From: FEN-1219 sp963744305
Lineage (GTDB): Bacteria; Pseudomonadota; Gammaproteobacteria; Steroidobacterales; Rariloculaceae
Direction of reading: 5' to 3'
DNA length: 64,000 nucleotides
Assembly: GCA_963744305.1 (NCBI GenBank)
Contig: CAVUTF010000024.1
Coordinates: forward strand, 62,001-126,000
The notes under the pieces: model-generated
The model's database searches: none
Told to the model about the DNA's origin: nothing
Seen by the model: only the letters and a program-made list of their open reading frames with translations
Position numbers and translations under genes: made by a program
Shown: positions 8,964-17,786 of the stretch, piece after piece
How the letters are laid out: each line of letters opens with the position of its first letter
How positions within the stretch are numbered: the stretch's first letter is position 1

Positions 8964-9721
8964 TCCCGTGCCTCGACGTTCGCGACGGCGTTGTCGTGAA
9001 GGGCGTGCAGTTTCGCGATCACCGCGTGATGGGCGACATCCTCGAGCTCGCCGCGCGCTATCGCGACGAAGGCGCGGACGAGGTCGTGTTCTACGACATT
9101 ACCGCGAGCCCGGATGGTCGCACGGTCGACCGGAGCTGGATCAACCGCGTCGCGAGCGTGTTGGACATTCCCTTCTGCGTCGCGGGCGGCATCCGCAGCA
9201 TTGCCGACGCCGAAACCGTGCTCAACTTCGGCGCCGACAAGATCTCGATCAACTCCCCTGCCCTCGAGCGGCCGGACTTGATCGACGAGCTCGTGCACCG
9301 CTTCGGTTCCCAGTGCGTCGTGCTCGGCATCGACACGCTCGAACGCGACGGCGATTACCACGTCTACCAGTACACCGGCGATCCTTCCCGATCGCGCTCC
9401 AGCGAGCGACGTACGCTGGACTGGGTGCGCGAGGTGCAGGAGCGCGGCGCCGGCGAGATCGTGCTGAACTGCATGAACCGCGATGGTGTGCGCAAAGGCT
9501 ACGACACGGCGCAGCTCAAGAAAGTCCGCGCGATCACGCGCGTGCCTCTGGTCGCGTCCGGCGGCGCGGGCGCGCCCGAGCACTTCCGCGACGTGTTCGG
9601 GATCGCAAACGTCGACGCCGCGCTCGCGGCGAGCGTGTTTCACTCGGCGGCAATTGCGATTCCGGAGCTCAAGCGGTATTTGCTTGCGGCTGGGATTCAA
9701 ATCCGGCCGCCGGCGGGGTGA
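8945..9721 (+). CDS. hisF: Imidazole glycerol phosphate synthase, cyclase subunit
   Basis: A (beta-alpha)8-barrel cyclase/lyase of 258 aa, partner of HisH. The normal N-terminus M-L-T-K-R-I-I-P-C-L-D-V is matched from the second residue on (LTKRIIPCLDVRDGVVVKG). Catalytic aspartates are in PCLDV and LGIDTLERDG, and the phosphate sites are VAGGIRS and ASGGAGAPEH. No ATG, GTG or TTG exists at the expected position. The codon there is ATT (8945-8947), inside the end of hisA. Either hisF uses a rare ATT start with coupling to hisA, or the base is a sequencing error for ATG. Confidence 0.92.
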   Translation: MLTKRIIPCLDVRDGVVVKGVQFRDHRVMGDILELAARYRDEGADEVVFYDITASPDGRTVDRSWINRVASVLDIPFCVAGGIRSIADAETVLNFGADKISINSPALERPDLIDELVHRFGSQCVVLGIDTLERDGDYHVYQYTGDPSRSRSSERRTLDWVREVQERGAGEIVLNCMNRDGVRKGYDTAQLKKVRAITRVPLVASGGAGAPEHFRDVFGIANVDAALAASVFHSAAIAIPELKRYLLAAGIQIRPPAG

Positions 9722-9730
9722 GGAGCGGCG

Positions 9731-10054
9731 ATGAGTAATCTGACGTTTCTGGAAACGCTCGAGGGCGTGATTGCGCAGCGGCTCAAGGATGCGCCGGACG
9801 GAAGCTATACAGCGCAGCTCGCGGCTGAGGGCGTCAAGAAGATCGCTCAGAAGGTCGGCGAAGAAGCAGTCGAGCTTCTACTTGCAGCGATCGGCGAGGA
9901 TCGAGTCAGCGTGACGGCGGAGGCGGCCGACCTGCTCTATCACATGCTGCTGCTGCTCAAGGTGCGCGATATTGCGCTCGCAGACGTAGTCGCCGAGCTC
10001 GAGCGCCGCCATACCTCGGGCCGCGGACGTCGCCGCGAGCTTAGCGAGTCGTGA
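9731..10054 (+). CDS. hisE: Phosphoribosyl-ATP diphosphatase
   Basis: Removes pyrophosphate from phosphoribosyl-ATP (step 2). The protein is 107 aa, a MazG-type all-alpha fold with KIAQKVGEEAVELLLAAI and AEAADLLYHMLLLL carrying the metal-binding acidic residues. It stands alone, not fused to a HisI domain, and follows hisF after 9 bp; hisI is not present. Its 3' end overlaps the convergent gene's 3' end by 14 bp, so the two transcripts run into each other. Confidence 0.93.
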   Translation: MSNLTFLETLEGVIAQRLKDAPDGSYTAQLAAEGVKKIAQKVGEEAVELLLAAIGEDRVSVTAEAADLLYHMLLLLKVRDIALADVVAELERRHTSGRGRRRELSES

Positions 10055-10859
10055 TCGTAGTGAATCGTCCGTTGACGATCGGATTGCGGTCCGTGGTCGA
10101 GTCGCACTCGGTCTCGTCGATCATGCGGTTCGTGTCGGTCACACGCGAGAAGGTGAACGTGATCTCGAAAGGCTCGGTCAGCGCGACCGGGTCCTCCATC
10201 GTGAGGTGAACTTCGAGCACGTCGCGGCCGACCCTCCGCATACGCTCGATGAGGTGCAGCTGAGGGCTCATCTGTATCGGAATGGCACTCAACGTCACGA
10301 TGTCGGGCTTGATTGCGACCGTATCGACGACGAGCGTGTCGCCTTCCCAATGCCCGACGGAATCGCCCACGCGGGTAGGCCACAACTCGTCCGCGGGCGG
10401 ATGCGAACGGCCGTCGGTGTAGATGTGCCGAATGCCACCGATCGTGTCGACGATCGTCGTTTCCTCGGGCGTCACTAGCCATTCGAAGACCGCCGGCGCG
10501 CCCATCTTCATGAGGAAAGGCGGCGACCCGCAGTTGTTGTAGGACGGCCCAGGCGGGTGAGACGGGTCCGCCGCCACGACAGCGTCGCGCGCCTTGACCG
10601 CCGCGTCGAACTTCGCCTGCCATTCCGAATTGAACGGCACGCTCGCGCTTCTGACGGCAGCGCCGGCTTGCTGCCCCGCAGCGCTCAGCTGCTGGCCGAT
10701 CCCCTCGCCGACGAACATGCTCGGCTCCCAGAGTCCGGACCAATCCGGTAGCTTCGCGAACGCTTCGATGCGCTCCTTCGAGGACGTCTGCGCCTGCGCC
10801 AACCCCGCGGTGCTCGCGAGCAGCGCGGCGACGGCGGCAGTAGTTGCAACCCGTCTCAT
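10041..10859 (-). CDS. Secreted protein of the 'WEGDTLVVDT' family
   Basis: A 272-aa protein with a clear Sec signal peptide (MRRVATTAAVAALLAS, cleavage after AQA). The mature part begins with KLPDWSGLWEP and contains the hallmark GHWEGDTLVVDT at about residue 178. Related proteins occur at 17787-19295 and 21285-22068. Such families are common in environmental Gammaproteobacteria and Acidobacteria and have no known function. The start overlaps the end of the upstream DUF6152 gene (ATGA), so the pair is one transcriptional unit. Confidence 0.7.
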   Translation of the reverse strand: MRRVATTAAVAALLASTAGLAQAQTSSKERIEAFAKLPDWSGLWEPSMFVGEGIGQQLSAAGQQAGAAVRSASVPFNSEWQAKFDAAVKARDAVVAADPSHPPGPSYNNCGSPPFLMKMGAPAVFEWLVTPEETTIVDTIGGIRHIYTDGRSHPPADELWPTRVGDSVGHWEGDTLVVDTVAIKPDIVTLSAIPIQMSPQLHLIERMRRVGRDVLEVHLTMEDPVALTEPFEITFTFSRVTDTNRMIDETECDSTTDRNPIVNGRFTTITTR

Positions 10860-11263
10860 TGCGGCGTCGCCGAAGCTTTGCCGATCGGCGTGCCGTCGGC
10901 AGTCGTCACGGATACCACCCGCCCGCCTTGACTGCCGTCGCGCAGCGGGTTGGCGACGACGACGATCCGATCGCCGGGCTTGAGACTGCCCGGCTTCCAG
11001 CCGAGTCGTGAGAGCCCGAGCGGATTATCCATTTCGATGCCCCACTCTACGGGTGGGTTTTCCGGACGCGCGGGGTCGAGCACGAGCACCTGAATCCAGC
11101 AGTGCGGGCTCATCCACTGGAACTCCTTGACGGTGCCGGCGAGCCTAATTTCCTTGCTCGCGTCGAACATCGCCTGTGAGTGATGCGCGGGCGCCGAGCT
11201 TGCGGCGAGCAATGCAGCTGCGCCAAACGAGGCGGCCAGCGTGTTTTTCAGGGACTTGTTCAT
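10856..11263 (-). CDS. DUF6152 family periplasmic protein
   Basis: A 135-aa protein with a signal peptide (residues 1-26, ending PAHHSQAMFD after cleavage) and the typical DUF6152 core: strand EIRLAGTVKEFQWMSPHCW, then VEWGIEMDNP and LKPGDRIVVVANPLRDGS. This looks like a small OB-like beta barrel. No function is established. It is translationally coupled to the WEGDTLVV gene downstream; a second DUF6152 gene (30612-31007) also follows a secreted protein. Confidence 0.7.
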   Translation of the reverse strand: MNKSLKNTLAASFGAAALLAASSAPAHHSQAMFDASKEIRLAGTVKEFQWMSPHCWIQVLVLDPARPENPPVEWGIEMDNPLGLSRLGWKPGSLKPGDRIVVVANPLRDGSQGGRVVSVTTADGTPIGKASATPQ

Positions 11264-11434
11264 GCGGCGATCAGCGAAGCAACATCGCCGCAGATGGTGC
11301 CATTTCCGGGGATCGTCTGCCAGGCGTGTCGGTAGCGCTCGGGCGTCTCGCTCTACGTTTCCTCACCGACGCCGACGGCTTGTAAACTACCGACGACAGG
11401 AAGGAAAGATGCTGACGACCTCGGAGGATCGAAG

Positions 11435-12157
11435 ATGGGCGTACTGAAGGGAAGATGGCCGCGTGCGGTTTTTTATGACTCCAAAGGCACGCTGTTTGAT
11501 TGGCCGTGGACTTGGAAACAGGCGGCGCAACGGATCGTGCAAAAGTACGATGCAACCGTCACCGGCGAGCAGTTTCTCGAGACCTGGGCCAAGTTCTTCG
11601 AGGGCTTTCACCGTCGCGCGGCGGCCGTTCGCTATACGCCGGTGTCGGATCTCATTCGGCAAGCAATGCTGATGGCCTTCAAGGTTCACGACATCGACGG
11701 CTCACCCGACGACGTCAACTTCATGTTGGACATCCAGGATCAGGTGCAATTGTTCCCGGAGACGGAAGCGGCCCTGCAAGAGCAGCAGGACCTGGGCGTC
11801 AAGGTCCTGATCTACTCGGACGTCGAGCGCGAGTACCTCGACATGTACGTGAGCAAGTTCAAGACCTTCAAGGCCGATTTCGTCGGCACGACGGATGAGG
11901 CGGGTTTTCACAAGCCGCATCCGAAGACCTACTTCTGGGTTCTCGGTAAGACGGGGCTCGATGTCCGCGACGTCCTCTACTGTGCCGGCCCGACGTTCGA
12001 CTGCATGGGCGCCATGGCCGTCAACATGGTCACGGCGCAGATCCGCCGCTCGGGGATGACGAGGGACACGTTCTTGCCCGGCGACGTCCTCGCCGACTAC
12101 GAGATCGACGACCTCCACGGGGTCACCGAAATCATCAAGAGAAACCGTTTCGGCTGA
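11435..12157 (+). CDS. HAD superfamily hydrolase, 2-haloacid dehalogenase-like
   Basis: A 240-aa protein. Motif I is VFYDSKGTLFDW (nucleophile Asp), motif II is the Ser in VLIYSDVE, motif III is the Lys in FHKPHPKTYFW, and motif IV is GPTFDCMGAMAVNM. This order and spacing fit class I HAD enzymes near the type II L-2-haloacid dehalogenases. The Y of the usual D-x-Y-G-T is Lys here, so true dehalogenase activity is uncertain and a phosphatase is possible. GGAGG precedes ATG 11435 by 8 bases. It is a single gene. Confidence 0.75.
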   Translation: MGVLKGRWPRAVFYDSKGTLFDWPWTWKQAAQRIVQKYDATVTGEQFLETWAKFFEGFHRRAAAVRYTPVSDLIRQAMLMAFKVHDIDGSPDDVNFMLDIQDQVQLFPETEAALQEQQDLGVKVLIYSDVEREYLDMYVSKFKTFKADFVGTTDEAGFHKPHPKTYFWVLGKTGLDVRDVLYCAGPTFDCMGAMAVNMVTAQIRRSGMTRDTFLPGDVLADYEIDDLHGVTEIIKRNRFG

Positions 12158-12534
12158 TTCCGGCCCCGCGCGCAAGATACTCAACGAACAATGCTTGCCC
12201 GATGAAGATGGTCCCGGGCTGATTCATGATGGGCTCGTTGATCAATGTGTCGCTCGGCATGGTCGCAAGGAGGTGGGCTCGCGCTTTCGTTCGATGCTCG
12301 AGGTGATGCGCGACCCCTGCCTTTGGCGGGCGCTATAGTTGACGCAAAACTAAGAATGAGTATTCTGTTTATGGGGCGGCTGACACAACGCTGAAAACAA
12401 TTTCACTGCTGCCTGCACGGCGTCGACGGGGGCTGTCACACACATATCGGAGCTATGGTCGCGCCTGAGCGCAGCTCGCTTAGGATTCATGCGCATGCCA
12501 TACGCACGACTATCGAAGAATTCCGGGGGGAATC
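12158..12534. other. Intergenic region before a TonB receptor gene
   Basis: A 377-bp stretch with no supported gene. It contains an inverted repeat AGAAT-GAGT-ATTCT at 12353-12366, about 170 bp before the receptor, which could be an operator. A strong GGGGGAA ribosome-binding site sits just before ATG 12535. I see no riboswitch pattern. Confidence 0.4.
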
Positions 12535-15500
12535 ATGAGCGCAACAACGAACGCAGAGCGGTACGGCGATCGAGCAGAGCGCACTCGGCTCGGGTTTTCA
12601 CCCATAGCGATGGCTGTTGTCGCGGCGTTAGCCGGCTCCGCTCTCGACGCCCAAGAGCCGAACCTCGAGGAAGTGCTAGTCACGGGCACACGCATCCAAG
12701 CTTCGGGCATGACGACGCCGACGCCCGTGAACTCTGTAACCGCCGCCGAGCTCCAGTCGATGGCCCCCGGTACGCTCGTAGAGGGCATGGTCCAACTTCC
12801 TCAGTTCTATGGCAGCACCACGACGGCAAACACGGGCGGCTTCTTCACGTCGCCCGGCGCCGGCAATCTGAATCTGCGAGGTCTCCAGTCGAAGCGAACG
12901 CTGACGCTGCTCGATGGCCGCCGCGTGGTGGCTTCGACGATCTACGGCGGTCCCGACATCAATCTCTTTCCCGAGAACATGCTCGCGCGCGTCGAGTCCG
13001 TGACCGGCGGCGCCTCGGCGGCCTACGGCACCGACGCCGTGACCGGCGTCGTCAATTTCATTCTCGATACGGACTTCGAAGGGTTCCGCGCAAACGTGCA
13101 GGGTGGAGAGACCGGCGACGGCGACAACGCGAGCATGGAATTCTCGGCCTCGGGCGGGTTTCCGATCGGTGAGCGCACCCACATGCTCATTTCGGGCGAG
13201 GCCTACGAGCAAGACGGCATATTCAGCTACGCGGACCGCGATTGGTATCAATCGTGGGGACGCGTGCGTAACACCGCGCCGGGTGCCGGCTCGAGCCTCG
13301 ACAACCCGCAGGAGCTCATTCTGCCGCACGTCGTCTCAACCAACGCGTCGTTTGACGGCGTGATCCAATTCCCCGCGGCCTCGGGCCTGCCGGCCATGAC
13401 CTTCAACCCGGACGGCTCGTACTCGCCGTTCACGTTCGGCAGCGTGAGCGCGCCCGCCTTCGGCATGCACTCGATCGCGAACGGCGGCAGCGGCACGGAC
13501 AACAACTCGGACGGTCCGAACGTGCAGCCCGACACGTCGCGCAAGAACTTCTTCTTATACGTCGATCACGACATCGGCGAAAACGTCAACGTGTACGCCC
13601 AGCTCATGTACGGCGAGGCCGAATTCACGAGTGCCAACGCGGGCGGATTGTTCCACGGTGGCACGAATCAGCCGATGACGGTTTTCCGGGAGAACGCGTT
13701 TCTGCCGCCGGCCTTGCGCGACCTCATGGTCGCGAACAACCAGGCCTCGTTCACGTTCGGCCGGATCGGCCACAGCTCCGACATCGCGGGCAACGCTTAC
13801 ACGAAGCAAGACACCGAGATGGGCTCGCTCACGATCGGTTTCGATGCAGAGATTAGCTCCGACGGTTTCTTCGACGGCTGGAACGTCGACGGTTATGCGC
13901 AGTACGGGGAAACCCAAGTCCTCGCGAGTCAAATCGGAGGCATTCGCATCGATCGGATCTTTCTCGCCCTCGACGCCGTCGTCAATCCCGCTACAGGCAA
14001 CATTGTCTGCAACGTGACGCTCGTTTCCGGCCAGTACCCGGACTGCGTGCCGATCAACCTATTCGGGCGCGGCCATGCGTCCGCCGCGGCCATCGATTGG
14101 GTCACGGGCTTCGACGTGGGCATACCGGTCACGACGGTTCCGTATCTGCCGGGGTATCCGCCTGAAACCTACAGCTACATTTCCGGCCCCAACAAAGTGC
14201 GGGACATCACGATCGAGCAGCCCGTGTTCGAAATCTCGACGAGCGGCGATGTCGCCGAAGGCTGGGCGGGCCCGATCCGGATGGCGTTCGGCGCCGCGTG
14301 GCGCGAGGAGAGCCTCGACCAGGTCGTGCAGGCCGCGCAAGGGAATCCCGCTGCGGATCCGTTCGTGTTTCCAGTCGCCAACAACAATGCAGCGCTCGGC
14401 ATCCGCGGCGTGCCGGCCGGCGCGTGGAACAACTCCGTTGAGTTCCAGTTCTCCAAGGTGCCGTTTGCGCGCGGCGAGTTCGACGTTTCCGAGGTGTTCA
14501 CCGAAATAGATGTGCCGCTCATTGCCGACCGAATGAGCTTCAACGGTGCCTTGCGTCGTGCCGACTACGAGGGCAGCGGCGGCTTCACCTCGTACAAGCT
14601 CGGGCTGGTCACCGATCTCACTTCGTCCCTGCGTTTGCGCGGCACTCATTCGCACGACGTGCGCGCCGCAACGCTCGGCGAGCGGTTCGACCGCACCGGC
14701 GCCGCCGGAACCGCCAACCCCGACCGAGGGATCGTTCCGAACCCGCCGGCATATCCCATCACGCTCGTCCAAGGCGGCAACCCGAACGTGGAGCCCGAGG
14801 AAGCCGACACGACGACGGTCGGCTTCGTCTACCAGCCCGAGGCCGTTTCAGGGTTGGACTTCTCGATCGACTGGTACGAGGTGAAGCTCGAAGGCGCCAT
14901 CGAGGCGTACACGGCGCAGCAAATCATCGATCTGTGCTATCAATTCAACGATCAAGAGCAATGCCAGTACATCCTGCGCGATCCCGTCAGCGGCCTGATC
15001 CAGTTCGTCAATCAGACGTACCAGAACATAAGTCAGGCCGAGGTCAGTGGCGTGGACCTCGAGGTCGTCTATACCCGCGACGTCGAAGCGCTCGGCGACG
15101 GCCAGCTCACGTTGCGCTACTTGAGTAGCTTCTTGCACGACAATGCCCTGACGGGCGCGACCGGCGTCCGCGTCGACCGCGCCGGCGAGACCGGGGGCAT
15201 CGCACCAGGGCTCGCGTCGTTGCCAGAGTGGAAGCACACAGTGAGCGCGGCGTACGCAAGGGGGCCTTTCAACGCGTATCTGCAATGGAGGTACATCGAT
15301 TCGGGCGTGCTCTCCACCACATACAACGTGCCCAACGCCCAGGGCACCGTGCTGTACAACGTCGCCGACAACACCGTCGATTCGGCGGTCTACGTCGACA
15401 CGCGGCTTTCCTGGACGTTCGATACCGCGAACGGCGAGATCGAGCTCTACGGCAACGTCAACAACTTGCTCGACGAGGATCCGCCGGTGACGGCAGCGTG

Positions 15501-15594
15501 GGACGCTTTCGGCGCCGGTGCGACGCAAAGGAACTCCGTGTTGTTCGACTTGTTGGGACGGCGTTTCATGGTCGGCGTGCGCTTCAGCTTGTAA
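12535..15594 (+). CDS. TonB-dependent receptor
   Basis: An intact 1019-aa outer-membrane receptor. There is a cytoplasmic leader then signal peptide (hydrophobic AMAVVAALAGSALDA, about 26-40), and a TonB-box region LEEVLVTGTRIQASG. The plug domain (about 50-190) has LRGLQSKRTLTLLDGRRV and RVESVTGGASAAYGTDAVTG, followed by a long 22-strand barrel ending NNLLDEDPPVTAAWDA, GRRFMVGVRFSL. It belongs to the large-receptor type common in Sphingomonads and Xanthomonads for plant- or polymer-derived substrates. The ligand is unknown. The NHL-repeat gene is convergent with it. Confidence 0.88.
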   Translation: MSATTNAERYGDRAERTRLGFSPIAMAVVAALAGSALDAQEPNLEEVLVTGTRIQASGMTTPTPVNSVTAAELQSMAPGTLVEGMVQLPQFYGSTTTANTGGFFTSPGAGNLNLRGLQSKRTLTLLDGRRVVASTIYGGPDINLFPENMLARVESVTGGASAAYGTDAVTGVVNFILDTDFEGFRANVQGGETGDGDNASMEFSASGGFPIGERTHMLISGEAYEQDGIFSYADRDWYQSWGRVRNTAPGAGSSLDNPQELILPHVVSTNASFDGVIQFPAASGLPAMTFNPDGSYSPFTFGSVSAPAFGMHSIANGGSGTDNNSDGPNVQPDTSRKNFFLYVDHDIGENVNVYAQLMYGEAEFTSANAGGLFHGGTNQPMTVFRENAFLPPALRDLMVANNQASFTFGRIGHSSDIAGNAYTKQDTEMGSLTIGFDAEISSDGFFDGWNVDGYAQYGETQVLASQIGGIRIDRIFLALDAVVNPATGNIVCNVTLVSGQYPDCVPINLFGRGHASAAAIDWVTGFDVGIPVTTVPYLPGYPPETYSYISGPNKVRDITIEQPVFEISTSGDVAEGWAGPIRMAFGAAWREESLDQVVQAAQGNPAADPFVFPVANNNAALGIRGVPAGAWNNSVEFQFSKVPFARGEFDVSEVFTEIDVPLIADRMSFNGALRRADYEGSGGFTSYKLGLVTDLTSSLRLRGTHSHDVRAATLGERFDRTGAAGTANPDRGIVPNPPAYPITLVQGGNPNVEPEEADTTTVGFVYQPEAVSGLDFSIDWYEVKLEGAIEAYTAQQIIDLCYQFNDQEQCQYILRDPVSGLIQFVNQTYQNISQAEVSGVDLEVVYTRDVEALGDGQLTLRYLSSFLHDNALTGATGVRVDRAGETGGIAPGLASLPEWKHTVSAAYARGPFNAYLQWRYIDSGVLSTTYNVPNAQGTVLYNVADNTVDSAVYVDTRLSWTFDTANGEIELYGNVNNLLDEDPPVTAAWDAFGAGATQRNSVLFDLLGRRFMVGVRFSL

Positions 15595-15635
15595 CGACCT
15601 GCGCGGCTCGTCGATCGCGACCGTCCTGCGGCGCG

Positions 15636-16605
15636 TCAGCGCCGGTCGAACTTGTGCACGCGACCGAAGGTGCTGAACTCGGCGACGAAGACGTCGCCCT
15701 CCGTGTTCGTGGCCACGCCGTGCGGCGCGACGACGTAGCCCGTCCGCCACTGCTCGGGCGGCACGCGGTTGCTGCCGATGCCTTCCGCGGTGTTCGTGCC
15801 GACGTGCATGACAGCCTTGCCGGCCTTGTCCAGAATCGTCACGCGGCCGTTGAGCTCGGCGACGATCACGTTATCGCCGTCTATGGTCAGCGCGGCCGGC
15901 AGCAGGAGATCGTCGTTGACGACGCCGAGAAACTCGCCGGCTAGCGACAGATGCACGACGCGGTTGTTCAAACGATCGGTCGCGATGATGCGCACGGGAT
16001 CGAAGCGCGTGTCCATCGCGATCTTGTGCAGGATGTTGAATTCGTAGGGCGCACCCTTGCCGCCGAAGGTGCCGCGATAACGTCCGCGCGGATCGAAACG
16101 ATGGACGTAGTCGCTCGAGTAGCCATCGGTCACGTAAAGATCGCCGTTCGGCGCGACATCCATGCCGGAGAGCAGCACGCCGAGCTCGGTCGAGAAACGA
16201 TTCTCTGTCCAGTACTCGCGCGGGATCGCCTCGCGCGAGATCTCGAGGACCACATCGCCCGCGAGCGTCATCTTGACGAACTTCTGGCCGCGCAGGCTCA
16301 CACCATAAATGTGCTCGCCGTCGCCGACGTCGCGGATCACGAAGCCGTGCAGATCGGCCGGCGCCTTGTCGAGACTCCTGAGATAGCGGCCGTCGGGCGA
16401 GAAGACCTGCACGCCCATGCCTTCGGTCTCTACGCTGACGTACACCTCGCCCTGCTTTGCTGACGGCGACGTCGCCGTGCATCGGTCCGAGCGTCTCGCG
16501 TCCGGCCGGAAGCTCGAGCCAGTCGGCGACAGGCTCGTAGGTTTGCGCTTCGACGGCGCCGCAAAGAAGTAGGCCAGCGAGCACGGCGAGCTCGAGTTTC
16601 AACAT
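15636..16605 (-). CDS. Secreted NHL-repeat beta-propeller protein (one frameshift)
   Basis: Begins at 16605 with a signal peptide (LELAVLAGLLLCGAVEA) and PVADWLELPAGRETLGPM. The frame then shifts by one near 16455 and continues VYVSVETEGMGVQVFSPDGR to the stop at 15636. Repeated blocks of the NHL kind follow (GMDVAPNGDLYVTDGYSSDY, VHRFDPRGRYRGTFGGKG, VAPHGVATNTEGDVFVAEFS), about 320 aa in all, forming a propeller. Such proteins bind or cleave small ligands outside the cytoplasm (peptidylglycine-lyase-like). The role is unknown. Confidence 0.75.
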
Positions 16606-16805
16606 GTCCGCGTCCCCCGGTGTGTTGCGATCAAGCCGATAGAGCCTCGAGGCCCGGCGCTAGCGATGGCCTCCTAAAGGCGTCGCTATTCTACTGCTGC
16701 ATTCTGAAGGCGATGAGTTAGTGCCACATGAACGAAACGAACCATACAGTTCGCCCACACCCCGGTATGATCTCCGGAGTTGCCACCAACCCCGGGGGAG
16801 AACAA

Positions 16806-17781
16806 ATGGCACTGATCACGAGGCGCGGCTTTGTCAAAGCATCGGGCGCGCTCGCCGCAGCGCCCGCGCTTGCGGCCGTCACGGCGCGAGCTCAGGCACC
16901 GGCGCCCGACATCGGGAGCTTGAGAGCCGAGAAGGACATCGTGTTCGGCAAGGGCGGCGACGCCGATCTCTTGCTCGACGTTTATCGTCCGCCCGAGGGA
17001 GTCACGTCGAAACGCATGGCCGTGATCCACCTGTTCGGCGGCGGATTTCGCGTCGGCAACAAGGGCGCAGGCTACATCATCAACGATGCCAAAGCGCTCG
17101 GCGCTCGCGGCTACACGAGTATCTCCGCGAACTATCGCCTCACGAGCCAAGGCTTGTGGCCCGCGCAGATTCACGACACGAAGGCCGCGATCCGCTGGAC
17201 CCGCGCGAACGCCAATCGGCTCGGCGTGGACGCCGACAGGATTGCCGTAGCCGGTTACTCGGCCGGCGGCCTGCTCGCGCTCATGGCCGCCGGCACGAAC
17301 GGCAAACCCGAGCTCGAGGGCGCGGGCGGCACGCCCGGTGTGAGCTCCGAGGTCAATGCCTGTATCGGCGTTTATCCGCTGGCTAGGGCGTCGAACAGTC
17401 TTTTCCCGGAAGGTCAGGCCACGCCGGAGAACATTGCGGCCGCTTCCCCGACGAGCTACATCGGCTCGAGCTTTGCGCCGACGATTTTCGTGCACGGCAC
17501 GGCCGACATGACGGTGCCGCTCGCATCGAGCATCGATTTCTTCAACAAGCTCAACGCGGCCGGCGTGCCGACGGCGTTGACGGCTGATCCAGGGCGCCGA
17601 CCATGCGTTCGACGGCGGCGCGCTCGACGCCGTCGAAGTCATGGCGCAGTCGATCGATCTGTTCCTCGATCGCTTGTTCGTCGATCCACGACCTTATCCC
17701 GCATTCGGCGCCGGCGGCGGCGGGCGACGCGGCGGCGGTGCGCCGAACGGGAGTCAGGGCGGCCAGGGAGACCGCAACTAG
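16806..17781 (+). CDS. Tat-exported alpha/beta hydrolase (acetyl-esterase type, one frameshift)
   Basis: ATG 16806, directly behind GGGGGAG, gives a twin-arginine signal (TRRGFVKASGALAAAPALA). A more distal upstream ATG would lack this. The oxyanion loop is HLFGGGFRVG, the nucleophile elbow GYSAGGLLA and the Asp loop HGTADMTVP. The frame shifts at about 17585; after it come the catalytic His in GADHAFDGG and a Gly/Arg/Asn-rich tail ending at 17781. About 324 aa, related to BD-FAE-like feruloyl/acetyl esterases. Convergent with the next gene. Confidence 0.78.
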
Positions 17782-17786
17782 CGACA

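Noticed and set aside
12158..12534. Riboswitch upstream of the TonB receptor
   Set aside because: No cobalamin, TPP or FMN core pattern could be found by eye.
16728..16805. Upstream start of the exported esterase
   Set aside because: ATG 16806 has the ribosome-binding site and the Tat signal directly behind it.
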